This document shows positions 36,201 to 50,900 of a DNA stretch of 64,000 bases, in pieces. The stretch comes from Theristus sp. LFF4_11 (lineage: Eukaryota; Nematoda; Chromadorea; Monhysterida; Xyalidae): NCBI GenBank assembly GCA_030248135.1, contig JASANC010002722.1, positions 62,001 through 126,000 of the forward strand. The letters run 5' to 3'. A program made the position numbers and the translations under genes. How positions within the stretch are numbered: the first letter of the stretch is position 1; each line of letters starts with the position of its first letter. The notes under the pieces were generated by a model, which saw nothing but the letters and a program-made list of their open reading frames with translations, searched no databases and had not been told where the DNA came from.

Positions 36201-37631
36201 GCCACCTGTACCTCGAATTCTTGTGACCCTCTTCCATTTCTGCCCCACTTTTCTGCACTTTCTCGTCCAGCAGCAACATCGAGCGCAATCGTGAGCACGC
36301 GAGCACGACCGCTGTCGACACGCACAGTGCCAGTGCGCAGCCATCGGCCTCGTTCGAGTGGCAGTGGGAGACGCGCGGCCGCATGACCGAACTTCGTGGA
36401 CGCAACAAACAGCAGCCGCCACACCTGCGCAGTCATTATCCCGTGGAGACACAGGTGTGTGTGCACTTGGCGGCTGATGGGTGGCATTGTTAGAAACATG
36501 GTGGATTTTGGTCACATCATCCTGCTTGCGTCAGTGCTGAACTGGTGTTTGCAACCAGATGGCTCGGTTGCACATGCACATTGCTTGGATGTTTGGGCGA
36601 GTTCGGCAAGTGGTCGTCTGAAAGCCGGGCACTTTGTCACAATCACAAACACTGGCATATCAGTGTGTTTGTTTGATACTGTGCGGCATTACAAAACTTA
36701 CGCACTCTTTTGACTAGCAATACAAAAACTTCCAACTCTGCAGATCAGCACCAGTATTAGTGTATTACAAAAACCGAATCACCTTTGTTGTCTACTCAGC
36801 CGGTCCACGTGAGCCCACGTTTCTGCCCATGCCTCAGGTGTTCACCGCAGTGCCCCCCAGCCGTCGTCTGCGTTCGTCACCGGAGCTGCTGCCCGAGTCG
36901 CCCGTTGTCTCGTCGGCGCGCAGTTCATCCGTGATTTCGGCCGACTCCGAAGGCGACAAGGAGAACACCGCTCGCAAACCGGTGAGGCAGGCGGGGTGGA
37001 GTGGATGCAGTTTGAGCGATGCTGATTGGCTGTGCGTTTGAGGTTGCGCAAACGGGGAAATATGCGTGCAGTCGAATGAATTCGGTGTGAAATCAGGCAG
37101 CATGTGAGTGATTGTTTTCGATCACACATTTTGGGTGCACTGCAGCAGCCGCAGCCCGGCCAATCTTTGTGTGACATGATCAGTCAAAGTGGGCACGTGT
37201 CATGTTCTGCCTCACAAGGACAGGACTTCACGTAAACACAGAACATCAAAATGTTTTGTTGTGTTCTCATTGCAGCGCAAAAGCAAAGGCCGCTTTCGCA
37301 CGCTGATTGGCGGCCTCGGTAAAACACTGAAGAAATCATCGGCCTCGGATGAGACGGCGAACGAAACGGTCGCGACGGAGGTTCGTCTCTAGTTTATTTT
37401 TAAAATTGTCGAAGTTTGGTGTGTTTCCAGAACAAAAACTACTGTCAAACGGCATTGAGCCTTGGCGTTGTTTCCCATTTTGCTTTATTTCAAGTAGACG
37501 TTCGCTGCAGCCAATTGTTGTGTCCGTTGCAGAAGAGCGAATCGTCAGCGGTTGCGCGCGGCACCTTCAACGCGTCCGTGATGTCGACGACGCCCTTGGT
37601 TGCACGCAACGCCACTCGACGCGCCCGCTGA
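24233..37631 (+). CDS. NUMA1: NuMA/LIN-5/Mud-type spindle and cortex protein
   Basis: NuMA-type proteins link dynein and spindle poles to cortical LGN/Pins and orient cell division. Thirty exons join in phase to 1,324 residues: 24233-24292, 24446-24558, 26138-26318, 26658-26844, 27187-27375, 27721-27932, 28258-28388, 28629-28827, 29191-29283, 29651-29782, 30065-30166, 30338-30469, 30738-30809, 31107-31265, 31428-31586, 31959-32084, 32261-32398, 32779-32931, 33331-33441, 33682-33819, 33893-33946, 34951-35068, 35403-35513, 35721-35982, 36127-36186, 36271-36454, 36838-36981, 37146-37196, 37276-37380, 37533-37631. A globular, probably CH-like N terminus (1-180) precedes a Ser-rich linker, a long coiled coil (about 315-950) and a basic tail. 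Exon 26 holds RMTELRGRNK, then PPHLRSHYPVE, matching the LGN-binding NuMA motif of form NRxxPPHLKTxYPLE. It is shorter than human NuMA (about 2,100). Some junctions rest on phase alone. Confidence 0.8.
24869..25986. mobile_element. Non-autonomous hAT element in NuMA intron 2
   Basis: The ends TAGAGATGTCAAG and ACATCTCTA form short terminal inverted repeats of the hAT style. They are flanked by an exact 8-bp duplication, CGCCAGCC (24861-24868 and 25987-25994). Without the nested SINE the element is about 734 bp. An ORF at 25409-25639 resembles no transposase. Partial relatives lie at 13796-14330. Confidence 0.88.
24974..25351 (+). mobile_element. tRNA-derived SINE nested in the hAT element
   Basis: The 378-bp insert begins with a tRNA-like head: an A-box-like TGGCCCGGTGGTTAGC and a B-box GGGTTCGATCCC near 25030. 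It ends in TTTGGTACCTTCGGGTTTCC, a short spacer and a run of A residues. The duplication ATCACC is present at 24968-24973 and 25352-25357. The sister hAT copy has the empty site at about 14130-14135. Head folding as a tRNA is imperfect (six-base anticodon loop), so it is not annotated as a tRNA gene. Confidence 0.9.
34008..34807. mobile_element. Non-autonomous hAT element in NuMA intron 21
   Basis: The 800-bp element starts TAGGGTTGGCA and ends TACCAACTCTA, imperfect inverted ends of hAT type, flanked by the 8-bp duplication CCTGTATG (34000-34007 and 34808-34815). The ends are followed inward by runs of AAAAAACCG on both strands. No transposase ORF is present. It differs from the 24869 element in sequence, so it is a second family. 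Confidence 0.82.
36023..36113. repeat. Short repeat family B copy
   Basis: The copy has CTGATTGGTTG at one end and CAATCAACTGATTGCC at the other, with GGCCAATCAATGAGC and TTCAAAAGCAG between. Similar short copies lie at about 2515-2600, 30219-30292, 35154-35206, 56296-56341 and 58500-58578. Almost all are in introns or gaps. It looks like a miniature inverted-repeat element, but ends are not well defined. Confidence 0.55.
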
Positions 37632-38867
37632 AATGGCTAATTAACGATGATCGATTGTGCAACACACTAATGAAAAACAACAGCTTTTTGTAACATACCC
37701 TTTTTAAATGCGATCAAATGCTTTTTTGCTTCAGGGTCAGAAGAGTTCATCGTAAAAAAGGTTTTTTTTGTTTTTGTTTTTGAGGACGGGTTGGTTTCTT
37801 TTTTCAATTCGTGAAACCTGTCGGTGCGAAGCTTTATCTATTGCTGTTAGTCTTGATTGTAGAACATTCTTTTTGTGACTTAGCTCGGCCAAAGCTAAAA
37901 ACTGACTGACACCTATTTACGGTTCATTTTTTGATTCCATTCTCCGATCTCTTTTCAGTTTTTTATAACTTCGTTCCCTTCTCGTTGTAATTGTGGCCAA
38001 ATTAGTTTCTTAATAAGCTCGACCCACCCAAATGTTTTTTAATTGAATCTTCGAAAGCTGCTGATACCGTGACCAGTTCATTTGTTTGCGGCGCATCTGA
38101 CCTTTCGTTTTTATTTCTACTTTGCACTAGTCGTCCTGTCATCACGGATGTTTTATGCATTTTTGATTGCAACACACATTCTTTGTATTTTTTGTTCAGC
38201 AAATCTCAAAAACCGACTGGATTAATGCCTATTCACTTTTCGTTTTCGTACTTGTCCGATCTGTTTAATTTTGAATTTTTCGCTGCCTTTTTTATTTCAA
38301 CCGTGGCCAAATTCTCTGTACACTCGATGCTGCCAAAATATTTTGCTGTTTTTCTGCTATTATTCTTGCGTCAAAAGATGATTTTTTATTCCATTCAGAA
38401 AATTGGCGCTGGCGTGACGATGTTTGTTGTGTGGCTTCATTTTAATTTTATGTTTGTTCCCTGATCTTGGTCATTTCCGATTTTATCTTTTTTATGTATC
38501 TTTATCAAAATGATTCAGTCCATTTCTGCGCTGGTGCTTCGAATTTAAGGTTTTTTAAATTTTTTGTTGTATCTTGGCGATGGCGCGGCGTTTTTTTGTA
38601 TTTTTCCATATGGTTGATTTGATTTTAGCGTGGCGGTGGTGTAAGTAATGTAAAAGAACCCCGGACTGATTATCATTCCATTCTAAAAATATCGATGTAC
38701 CTTTTTGTTTTGAATTTTTTAAGACGCGTCGGGAAAATAAACTGTTCCGTTTTATTTTTTGTTGGTTGGTTGATTGTGCAACGCAAAACGGTTTGCAAGC
38801 CGTGTATGAGTATCTAGCAAAGTGCAGCTAGCTTACATGTGCGCTGTGTTCACAGTCAAATTATAGG

Positions 38868-38980
38868 CAATCAGCTGATTGGTTGGCGATACCTGCTTTC
38901 TGTGCAGGACAGACTCCGCCCCCACAGAAATCCTGCAGAGAAAGCATGCGCCACGTGATCACCAACCAATCAGCTGATTA
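38868..38980. repeat. MITE family A copy
   Basis: Bounded by AATCAGCTGATTGGTTGG and ACCAACCAATCAGCTGATT, with GACTCCGCCCCCACAG inside. Confidence 0.8.
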
Positions 38981-39109
38981 CGAAGTTGTAAGATTTCCCA
39001 AGATGATTTCTACATGTAAAAGATTGATCCGGAAACGTAGCTAACCGTTTTTGTCCGAACCGATTGTGTCCAAATAGTACGCACTGGACTATAAACGTAG
39101 TGCTGTTGC

Positions 39110-39349
39110 ACAGTCACACAAAGAAACGCACAATCACAAATGCGACGACACTTGCGCTGCTACATGGTGTCCGTGCAACATCACTGTGCTATAACAGTCT
39201 ACAGTCTGATTATTATAACTCATCCAACCAGCTGATTGACTGGTGACCACGTAGTGCATTGCTGTTGAGGCGGAGTGTGGTTTGCACAGAGTGCATGCAT
39301 CACGTGATCACCAACCAATCAGCTAGTTAGAGTTTGATTGTGTGACTGT
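39110..39349. repeat. MITE family A copy with outer inverted ends
   Basis: The core 39223-39328 matches the family. Outer inverted words ACAGTCACACAA (39110) and TTGTGTGACTGT-like sequence (about 39339-39349) suggest that the full element is about 240 bp. Confidence 0.65.
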
Positions 39350-39456
39350 CTTGTTTTCAGAGTAGACTTACCAGCTGGCTGACCGCATTTGCCACTGTGT
39401 TTTGTGAACAGCAGCCGATCATCGTTTGGTGCCATTGGCGAGCATTTCACTCAGCA

Positions 39457-41440
39457 ATGCCACCGTCATTCAGTCGCCACTTTCAACTGATACGACCGTC
39501 GTGTTCGCTGTTTGCGGCCGCAGTCGAACAAAGCGGCATTAAACAACAGCAACGTTTCACCAGGCAAGTGTAATCGAAACGCACAACCCTTTGTGCCATA
39601 TAATGCGGTAAACCAGTATCACGTACACCGCACTGGTCATCATGTACATCTCACCGATTTTTAATAAATTTGGATTTTTTCAGAACGTTCCACATATGAA
39701 AATCGGAAATAAGCATTTTTTATTCGATTCCGATCCCTGAAATGACTGTCTGAATTTTCAGCCCCAGCAGCGCCATGGCACCGACGTGCAGTTCACACGG
39801 CTCTCGTTCTCCAAGCACAACGATCAGCACACCCTGTCGGCATCAACCGGCCAGAGGTCTCTCCTTTCGTCCGTACTCATTTCTCTGGCATAACTGGCTG
39901 GTGCGCATGTGGAACCAGTGAGTGTTGAATGCTGGAGCTCATGGTGGTTCTGGTTGTTCAATAGAGAGCACCGGTCAATCAAGAATGACGTCATCCTCAA
40001 TATAGGGTCGATCAAGAGCGTGTGAAACTGATCGGTCCGGACCGTGCCGCAGCCGAGTGGGTCATTCGCAATGGCGGCACCATAAGGTTGGATTTAGAAC
40101 TTTATTCGGAGAAGATTCGAAGCGTTTTTAGAATTTTCGTAACTCTTTTACCAACCAATCGTGTAAAGTTAAACAGTGAATGCCATGAAATTTGCCAAAA
40201 ATGCCACACAGCTTTCAAAGGTTGATTGGCACTACAAGCATGCCGTGACAAGTTGTTTTGGCTGAGAAAAACGTTTTTTCTTCGTTTGAGATGGCGGGGC
40301 GCCACTTTTTTCTCGTCGAATTATGACGAAATCGAGGCTGAAGCTGGTCGCTCCGAGTGTGTACTGGAGGCAATTGACGCTCATGATGCGTCGCTATACT
40401 GGACTGGATTCAAACACCTTGGTATACCGTAGTTCTTTTCAATCTCATTCTGATCGTTGGCATATTCATGAAATAGTCTGTTAGCGACGCAAAGCTAGTA
40501 AACACTTCAAAATTGCATTCATGAAAGTGAAACACTAGCGCTACCATCAGTGACCCGGCCATAGCTACGCTATATTGACAAAAAAACAATGTCAACACCA
40601 CCAATGGACTTGGTTTTTCAAAGTCTGTTTTGTTATTCGAAAAGATACGCACGCACAGTAATCGGATTTTTTGTGAGATTTTTCTTATAGTCTCTTTTTC
40701 TAAACGTGTCACACACCCACAGATTTTTGGTTTCAGACGGCTGCAAGCACGTCAACTCGATCCGCCTGTCGTCGTGCCGTGACATTGGCGACGTCGCCAT
40801 GGACGAGTTGAAACGCGTCAGAGACTCGTTGGAGATACTCGCTGTTGACTACTGTCCCATCACGGATCGCGGTGTGCGCGCCATCGCGAAACTACCGTTA
40901 GTTGGTGATTTTGGCTTTCGCGATCCACACAATTTGTTGAACGTGTTTTACTGTTATTGTTTTCTATTTCAAGCGGCGTCGGTTACAGAGACGCAATGGT
41001 ACCAAAACTCAGCTGGTTCGGTGCCGTGGTGAACAGAGGGCTGAGCCACCCCGTGGGTCAGCGCCCGTCGCAGGCTCTTAGTGGTGCTTTGCCCTGGTGC
41101 TACCAATGATCTCAGTTCTATGATTTCCGTTCTATCCCGAATCCGAAAGTATGATATTCGGCGACTTCCTGTCAATCAGTTATAGTGGACACACTGGCGG
41201 AGTAGTAGCCGGCGTCTAGTTCCTTGATGCCCACCTTGTTCTGCGCTTGTTGCCAGCAAGCTGCGTCGTCTGCTCGTGCGCAACTGCCGTCGCGTCCGTC
41301 GTCCGGAGCGTGCACGTGACCTGCTGATCGAGGCACTGCCCCAGTGCGACATCACGTACATCTCCTCTCGTATACCCGAGGAGCCACCGACCGACGAAGA
41401 CGAACAGGCTGATGCTGCAGAGGACAGCGAGAAAAAGTAG
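39457..41440 (+). CDS. DMAC2L: Distal membrane-arm assembly component 2-like (ATP synthase subunit s)
   Basis: This mitochondrial leucine-rich-repeat protein, formerly called ATP synthase coupling factor B/subunit s, acts in assembly or coupling of inner-membrane respiratory complexes. Six exons join in phase to 272 residues: 39457-39563, 39762-39917, 40006-40086, 40291-40421, 40737-40896 and 41257-41440. The signature is VDQERVKLIGPDRAAAEWV, followed by leucine-rich-repeat units with HVNSIRLSSCRDIGD, LEILAVDYCPITDRGVRAI and KLRRLLVRNCRRV. The N terminus is basic and Ser/Phe-rich, as expected for mitochondrial import. The C-terminal tail is acidic. Intron 1 appears to use a GC donor (AG|GCAAGT), the only one in the window. 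AATAAA lies at about 41644. Confidence 0.9.
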
Positions 41441-41514
41441 AGCATTGCCACGAATGATTGGGTGTTGCAATTTTGGACACTCGTTTGCAGTCTGATTTTC
41501 AATATCGTACGCAA

Positions 41515-41632
41515 TTCGCTGATTGGTTTGTTGGTGACGACGTGGCGCATGCACTCTGTGCACAGGCATTGCTGTGCAGGTGGAATCGGACTGCATGCAT
41601 CATGTGGTTACCAACCTACAACCAACAAGCTA
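41515..41632. repeat. MITE family A copy, diverged
   Basis: Bounded by CGCTGATTGGTTTGTTGG and a diverged complement ending CCAACAAGCTAC, with GCATGCACTCTGTGCACAG inside. Confidence 0.6.
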
Positions 41633-41639
41633 CAGTATG

Positions 41640-41925
41640 GCCGAATAAATAAGGCACTCCTTATCAATCAAGGCTTGATTAGTTGCAAAAATGCAGGCTA
41701 GGAGTTGTTTTTCAAGAATGCCGGATTTTCTCCAGTCGTGTGTGCACGGGACAACGAATGAACAGAATAAATAGCACGGATAACCAATTAATTTAAAAAA
41801 ACGCGTCAAATTTGACACCCAATTTCTGAACTTCTTTTATTCTTTCATTCAGATCTCGCGCATTCCCTGCTGACCCTTAAAAAGCTGCCATGTTTAGTCG
41901 GCCATTCCGTAAATTATGCAGAATT
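41640..41925. repeat. Dispersed repeat, copy 2
   Basis: Collinear partner of 7625-7880, sharing AGGAGTTGTT, TTTTTCAAGAATGCC, CGTCAAATTTGACAC and AAAAGCTGCCATGTTTA. Confidence 0.7.
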
Positions 41926-42814
41926 TTACTACTGTGTTCCCTACGTTTGGGTGAGATAGCGATCAGTACGGATTTTCTATCTTGTTTGTTTGGTCACTTC
42001 CGTCTTGTCGCACGTTTTACTCGCATCATGAATTGCTTTCCTGTTATTTGGGATTCTTTTCGCGTATCTTATGATGTTTAGGTACCGTTGTTTTTTCAAC
42101 CAATATCCATGGCTAAACCTGCAGGCCAGAGCGTGCTGAGCTTTCATTGCTTGACCGTAGTTGATTTTTTACGCGATTCTTTATCGGTGATCGAAATTTT
42201 CTGCCTGTTTCGACTTTACCTCGGACATGTTCAGTGTTTATTTGTCCCGTTTGTTACTCCCGTTTTAGGTCCGTTCAGAGGTCTGTGTGCAATTGTATTT
42301 CACAATCGATTACACTTTACAGTCAATGTTTTTTTTTGATATTTTTAATTTATTCGCTTGTTTGATACTTATCAACTTCACTCTGTTCCTTTGTGTGTTG
42401 AATTTTTGAAAAATAACTGTGTTCTATCTAAAAAATAACTAATTATTTTTTTACAAAACTTCAAACTTTTTTGTTTTGGGTGTAATAACGAATTGTCAAC
42501 ACATGCAGCTGCGTTTTTGCCACACGCACGGTTACTTCTGCTATAACTGGTCAAAACTGTTGTGCTTTTCAAAACCTGTGTTTTTTTATCAAATTGCTTG
42601 ATTGTATCAGTCGGTTCTGTTTTTTTTTAAAGGATCAGATAAACTAGAACGGTTTTGGTCATCTGGTAAGACAATCGATGTAATTTTGCCATTGGTATAC
42701 CAACAACATCGTTGTTATTTTTACATTCACTCTGAAATTTCAATGTTTAAAAAAGTTGTCACCTTATTGCACTTGCAAACTTTCAAAGAGACAACCGAGC
42801 TAAAATAACGCTAA

Positions 42815-46365
<3,551 letters not shown>

Positions 46366-47959
46366 AACGGACTAACAAAACTGAAGTTTGATTTCGCTTT
46401 GTTTGTTCGTAGCTTCTGTATTATGCAGGTAAAAACTGGGCACATGTTTGGGCATACATTAATTTTACTTCTTTCTTTTAGTTTTAGACACAGAAAGTGG
46501 ATAATCAAGATGTTTCACAAAGATCATCAATATTGTATTCACACAGTGGTGGCTGCACTTACAACAAACAATATCGCTGCAATTTGTGGAACATTGAAAC
46601 AAGCTTTTAACAAACATCTAACTAGCACTATCTAAAAATTCGGACTGCAAAAACAACCACACACATGCAACGGAAGACAAACAGAATTTATAAAAAGGAC
46701 TCAAATTGCTAATGCCAAAAAAGCTCCAGTTCAAGTTTTCTAAAAAAATTAAACAAAAGCGAAATACAGAATGCAAAAAGACACAAAACGTATGAACATT
46801 GTAAGCAGCTGTGAAATGTGAATCCACAATCTCAACAAAAGTCAATCTTGTTCACTTTTTACAGCGTAACAATATCACTGCATCGTGCTCAGTGCAACAC
46901 GAGTGTCCCACTAGACACTATTAGTATGATTTATTTGTTGGAACCTGACAGACAGACATGTTTGTTGTACATATATTATATGCGAGGAGCGCCCAACACG
47001 TGTGTTGTGTTGTTATGTGTTAGCTGTGATAACTGTTAACAACCCAACGTTATCGTCGTCGAACAGGTACCAAGAAATGTACTGTACCCCAGTCAAATTC
47101 AACAAACAAATAGCATCCACCATTATCACAGGGTGTTATCGTGCACAAGTCCATTGCGGTAGAACGCAGAGCACGTCAAGTCTACAAGAGTTGCAAAAAA
47201 AGCAATAGTTGAATATTTTAGTTACTTCAAGAAAAATAACACAAAAAGCAGAAAGCATGGGAAAATTACATTTTTTTCAGAAACATGCAAAAATGGAACA
47301 ACTGTGCACATGTAGTGAAAAGTTTCAAAATTCGATAAACTGCTGAATAAGTTTCAAAGTCGGAAGACCACGTTGACGTTGGTTTGCTTGCTAACAACAA
47401 AGTTCACAAAAACAAACCTCCGTGACGTGAACACGAAAATCATAAAAAATTCAGCGATTCTATAACAGTATGCAGCAGGCAAAATATGGTGAATACTGGA
47501 GCTAACCAACAAAAAACCATTTAACTACATACAATACAGAGTGCAAGCTGGTGCAGTCTTCCAAAAACGACAATGGTCAAATCAAAATTCAATCTGAGAT
47601 GTATCAAACCTGGAACACAGGGTGCGTAACAGCATGAACCCAACAATAGCACAGAAAAATTATGCAATTTCACCAAAATTTTTAAATGGCAACCAACCGT
47701 TTCAGTATTTACGTTGAGTTCCAGTACACTTTCTGAACAGCGCACAAAATGATCGTTCGGGACAAATATTGCAACTCTAAATAGTCTGCTTCCACCAATC
47801 AAACATTACGCTCGAAATGCAACAAAACCAGAGCACAGGCACAACAACAAAAGAAACATCAACAATAATAGTGAAGTAGCCCAATAACATTGACACAGAA
47901 CAGGCGGGCACAGAGTAAGAACAACACATTCATTCAAATGCAGCCAATCATTGCACTGG
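46366..47959. other. Convergent gap between PTGR2 and MRCK
   Basis: The two genes end tail to tail here. The sequence is AT-rich, and no exon or repeat end was recognised. Part must be 3' UTR of both genes. Confidence 0.5.
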
Positions 47960-50900
47960 TCACTTTTTGGCCTTTGACGGACTGTCACCGACATACGAAC
48001 TTCGTTGTGACGCCGATTCGTCGCTGCCGAGCGTATCCTCGCCATCAACTGCTTCCTGACAAAACAAGGGCAGAATTGAGAAATGACATTTGCTTGTTGA
48101 GCTGAATGCCACCGCTTAGAGACAGTAGTTTCACGCCACCAATCAGTGTCACCCAGTGACTTTCATGTGTTCAGCTCATCCGTGTCTAACGGTGTGGTGG
48201 ACCGCGATGATCGGTGAATCTGGCGCCCATGTGGTGAACACACAGTACGGAGAGTTGCGGTAAAGTTCACCACATGATTCCACCACGGCAGATCCAACAC
48301 GTTCCACCACCACAAAGTCAAGCATAGTTCGAAAAACCGCGCACAATAAGAGCAAGCAGTGCCAAATGTACTGTTCAACACGCGACAATGGAAATATTGC
48401 AAGTGGGATTGGCTAGGTGTTGCTGAAAATCCTAGTCTGAAGACTCGTCACGTGACACCCGCGGCCGCAGTGTCATTGTTTGCGATTGTGCAAAATCACT
48501 GTGTTTGGAAAAGAGTGCACTGTCTTCAGACTAGCAGTATACTGTACACGTAGCACTGTGTAGACATGAACGGGTCTCAAACTGAATGGAATCCGAGCGG
48601 TTGGCACCGACTTTTGCGTCGAAATAAGTGGCGTTGGTGGCGGTGTCGGCGGTGGTGACGGTGCTGGTCGAGGCAGCGTGCTCCAGTAGCACACCGCAGC
48701 CGGCCGTGCGACCGAGTGACGAACCTGCAACACAAACACACTGGCACACTCACGGCATCACAAACACACTGGCACCACACTCAATGCACCAGACACACAC
48801 GAAACTATGGGTCTGAGTGAACGTGATCGCAAATTCAATTTGAAAATTTTTTCTGGTGATGCCATTATGTTATTTTTTCTCAAATTGAATGTTGCTGCAG
48901 TACAGAAGAAACAAAGCTATGCAAAGCCCAAGCGAGAAAAATGTCCATACTCCATCGGAACGGAAACAATACCGTGAAACGCAGAAAGGGTGAAAAGCGC
49001 AAACTTACACCATCCCTCGCGCTTGCAAACAGCAAAAAGCCAGCTAGCCCCGGAAGTAACAGCGCTCGGTAAAGAAAGACGACTACACAAAGCACCGATA
49101 TCCGGCGACCACCACTGTGCACGAGCACACCACACCAGTGCAACTCGAACCTTCGCTGCTCTTGCTGGTGGTGGAGAGCGGTCGCTGCGGTCGCCCGGCC
49201 GGTGTGCCCTGCGAGACGCTGCGTGCCATCGGCAACGGCGGGGGCACCTGCGACGGCGACGCCTTGCCCGTCAGCATCTGACGCACGCGCGCGCTGGCGC
49301 TCGCTGCGGGCGACGGGGAGGCGCTCGCCGTGGTCACGTTGTTCACGTTGCCCGGCGAGGAGGCGGAGCGGTTGTAGCTGGCGACTGCAAACACGGAATG
49401 CAGGGGAGTCAGTGGCAATGCAGAGCGACTGCAAACAGAGGCGGCTAGCTGTGCGTTGGTGTAGCCGATTGGACTCGAATTAGAGCCACTTCGGAGTGCC
49501 CATTAGAACTGAATGAGGTGAAGTGCTGGTCTGCAGAATGAACGAGTGCACTCTGTTACGAGATGACACAGTGAATGTTGCATGGTCACGAACAAACGCA
49601 CAGGCGTGCAGTGTTCGTTCGTGGCCTCGCGACACTTGCTGTGTTCTGACGAAGTGCACTCGCTTCAGACCAGCACTTCGCAAGCGATCGCCAATCAGCG
49701 TGCTGAATTGGCGGCAACTGCGATTTCAACTGTTTTCAAGCTCAATATGAAAAGTCGCCCTTAAAAATAGTGAAGGAAATTCCAATAAAAAATAGCAGCA
49801 GCGAGAACACCAGAAAAAGCAGCAGAAAAAACACGAAACAACAATCCCGATAAGCAACACAACGCACTGCTGGCAGCGGCAGGTGACGGCGCCACTTTCA
49901 GATCGATCAGTTTCTGATATTCAATGCCGTCGCCCGGTCCCATGTGCGTGATGTGCACGAAGTCGGACGGCCCGCTGATCGGCAGCGCACTGCGGCGGTC
50001 GGGCGCTCTGCCAGGGAAAAAATTTTTTTTCAGATTGTTTTGATTGATCGGTAGACTGCTTTTTAGACCTGCTTTTAGCCATTGCGTGTGCGAAATATGC
50101 AGGTGTTATGAAGCGTCCTTCCACTAAAATCAACCACTTGTCGACTAAGAACAGGTCTAAGGCGTTATTTTTTGCCAGCTCAATCCTGAATGTGGCATTA
50201 AACTTGTGAAAAAGGTCCAGTTGCTCATTTCAAAACATTTCAAATTTCCAAGCCTAGCACGCTAATTCACCGTATCATTCTGGAAAACCATTCAGCGGAC
50301 TATTGAAAAGTCAAAAGACAATCATTGGCGGCACATTTTCCGAAAGGCTGAACTCTGCAACTTGCATGCCCAGACTCACTTGGCACCAGTTTTCGCTTCG
50401 TCTTTCGGTGTTCGGAAAGAGAATTTGTGACGCTTGCGAGCGGGCACCCGCGAGCCTGGCAACGTTCGCTGCTCGTGCGTCACCAGATGCAGCACGTCCT
50501 CGTCTGCAGAACAGGACGAAAATTAAGAACTTTTATTCGGAGTGCAGAGTGTCGGATTCGGATTTAGATTCGAAAAGTGTGGTGGGCGAAGATCTGACTG
50601 TGGTCCGGAGAACTGATTCTCAATCTCCGTTAGACCTGAGTTTAAGACTGCGTCGTGGTTCTTTGGCGTCAGTTCCATTCTCCAAGACCCCCCCCCAACA
50701 GAGCTTTTTAACGTTTTCAGCCAATTGCAAACGCACCCGACGATCTATCACTCAGCAACACCAAATGCGGCTGCTCTGAGACGTGGCACACAATCAGGGC
50801 ACCGTCGCGCGTCAGTGGACGTGCCTGCAGAAGCATCGTTAAAGATGTTAAACGTTAAACGTTAAAGATGTTAAGCATCGTTAAACGAACCATTTCAGCA

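Larger units (their letters stand above)
37632..39456. other. Gap between NUMA1-like and DMAC2L genes
   Basis: About 37735-38760 is T-rich on the + strand and holds diverged tandem units sharing GTGGCCAAATT and GACTG motifs. It could be a long 3' UTR of the NuMA-like gene, with AATAAA near 38745. Two MITE family A copies follow (38868-38980 and 39110-39349). No exon was recognised. Confidence 0.5.
41441..42814. other. Gap between DMAC2L and PTGR2
   Basis: It contains a MITE family A copy at 41515-41632 and the second copy of the dispersed repeat at 41640-41925. The rest (41926-42814) is T-rich with no recognised exon. Confidence 0.5.
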
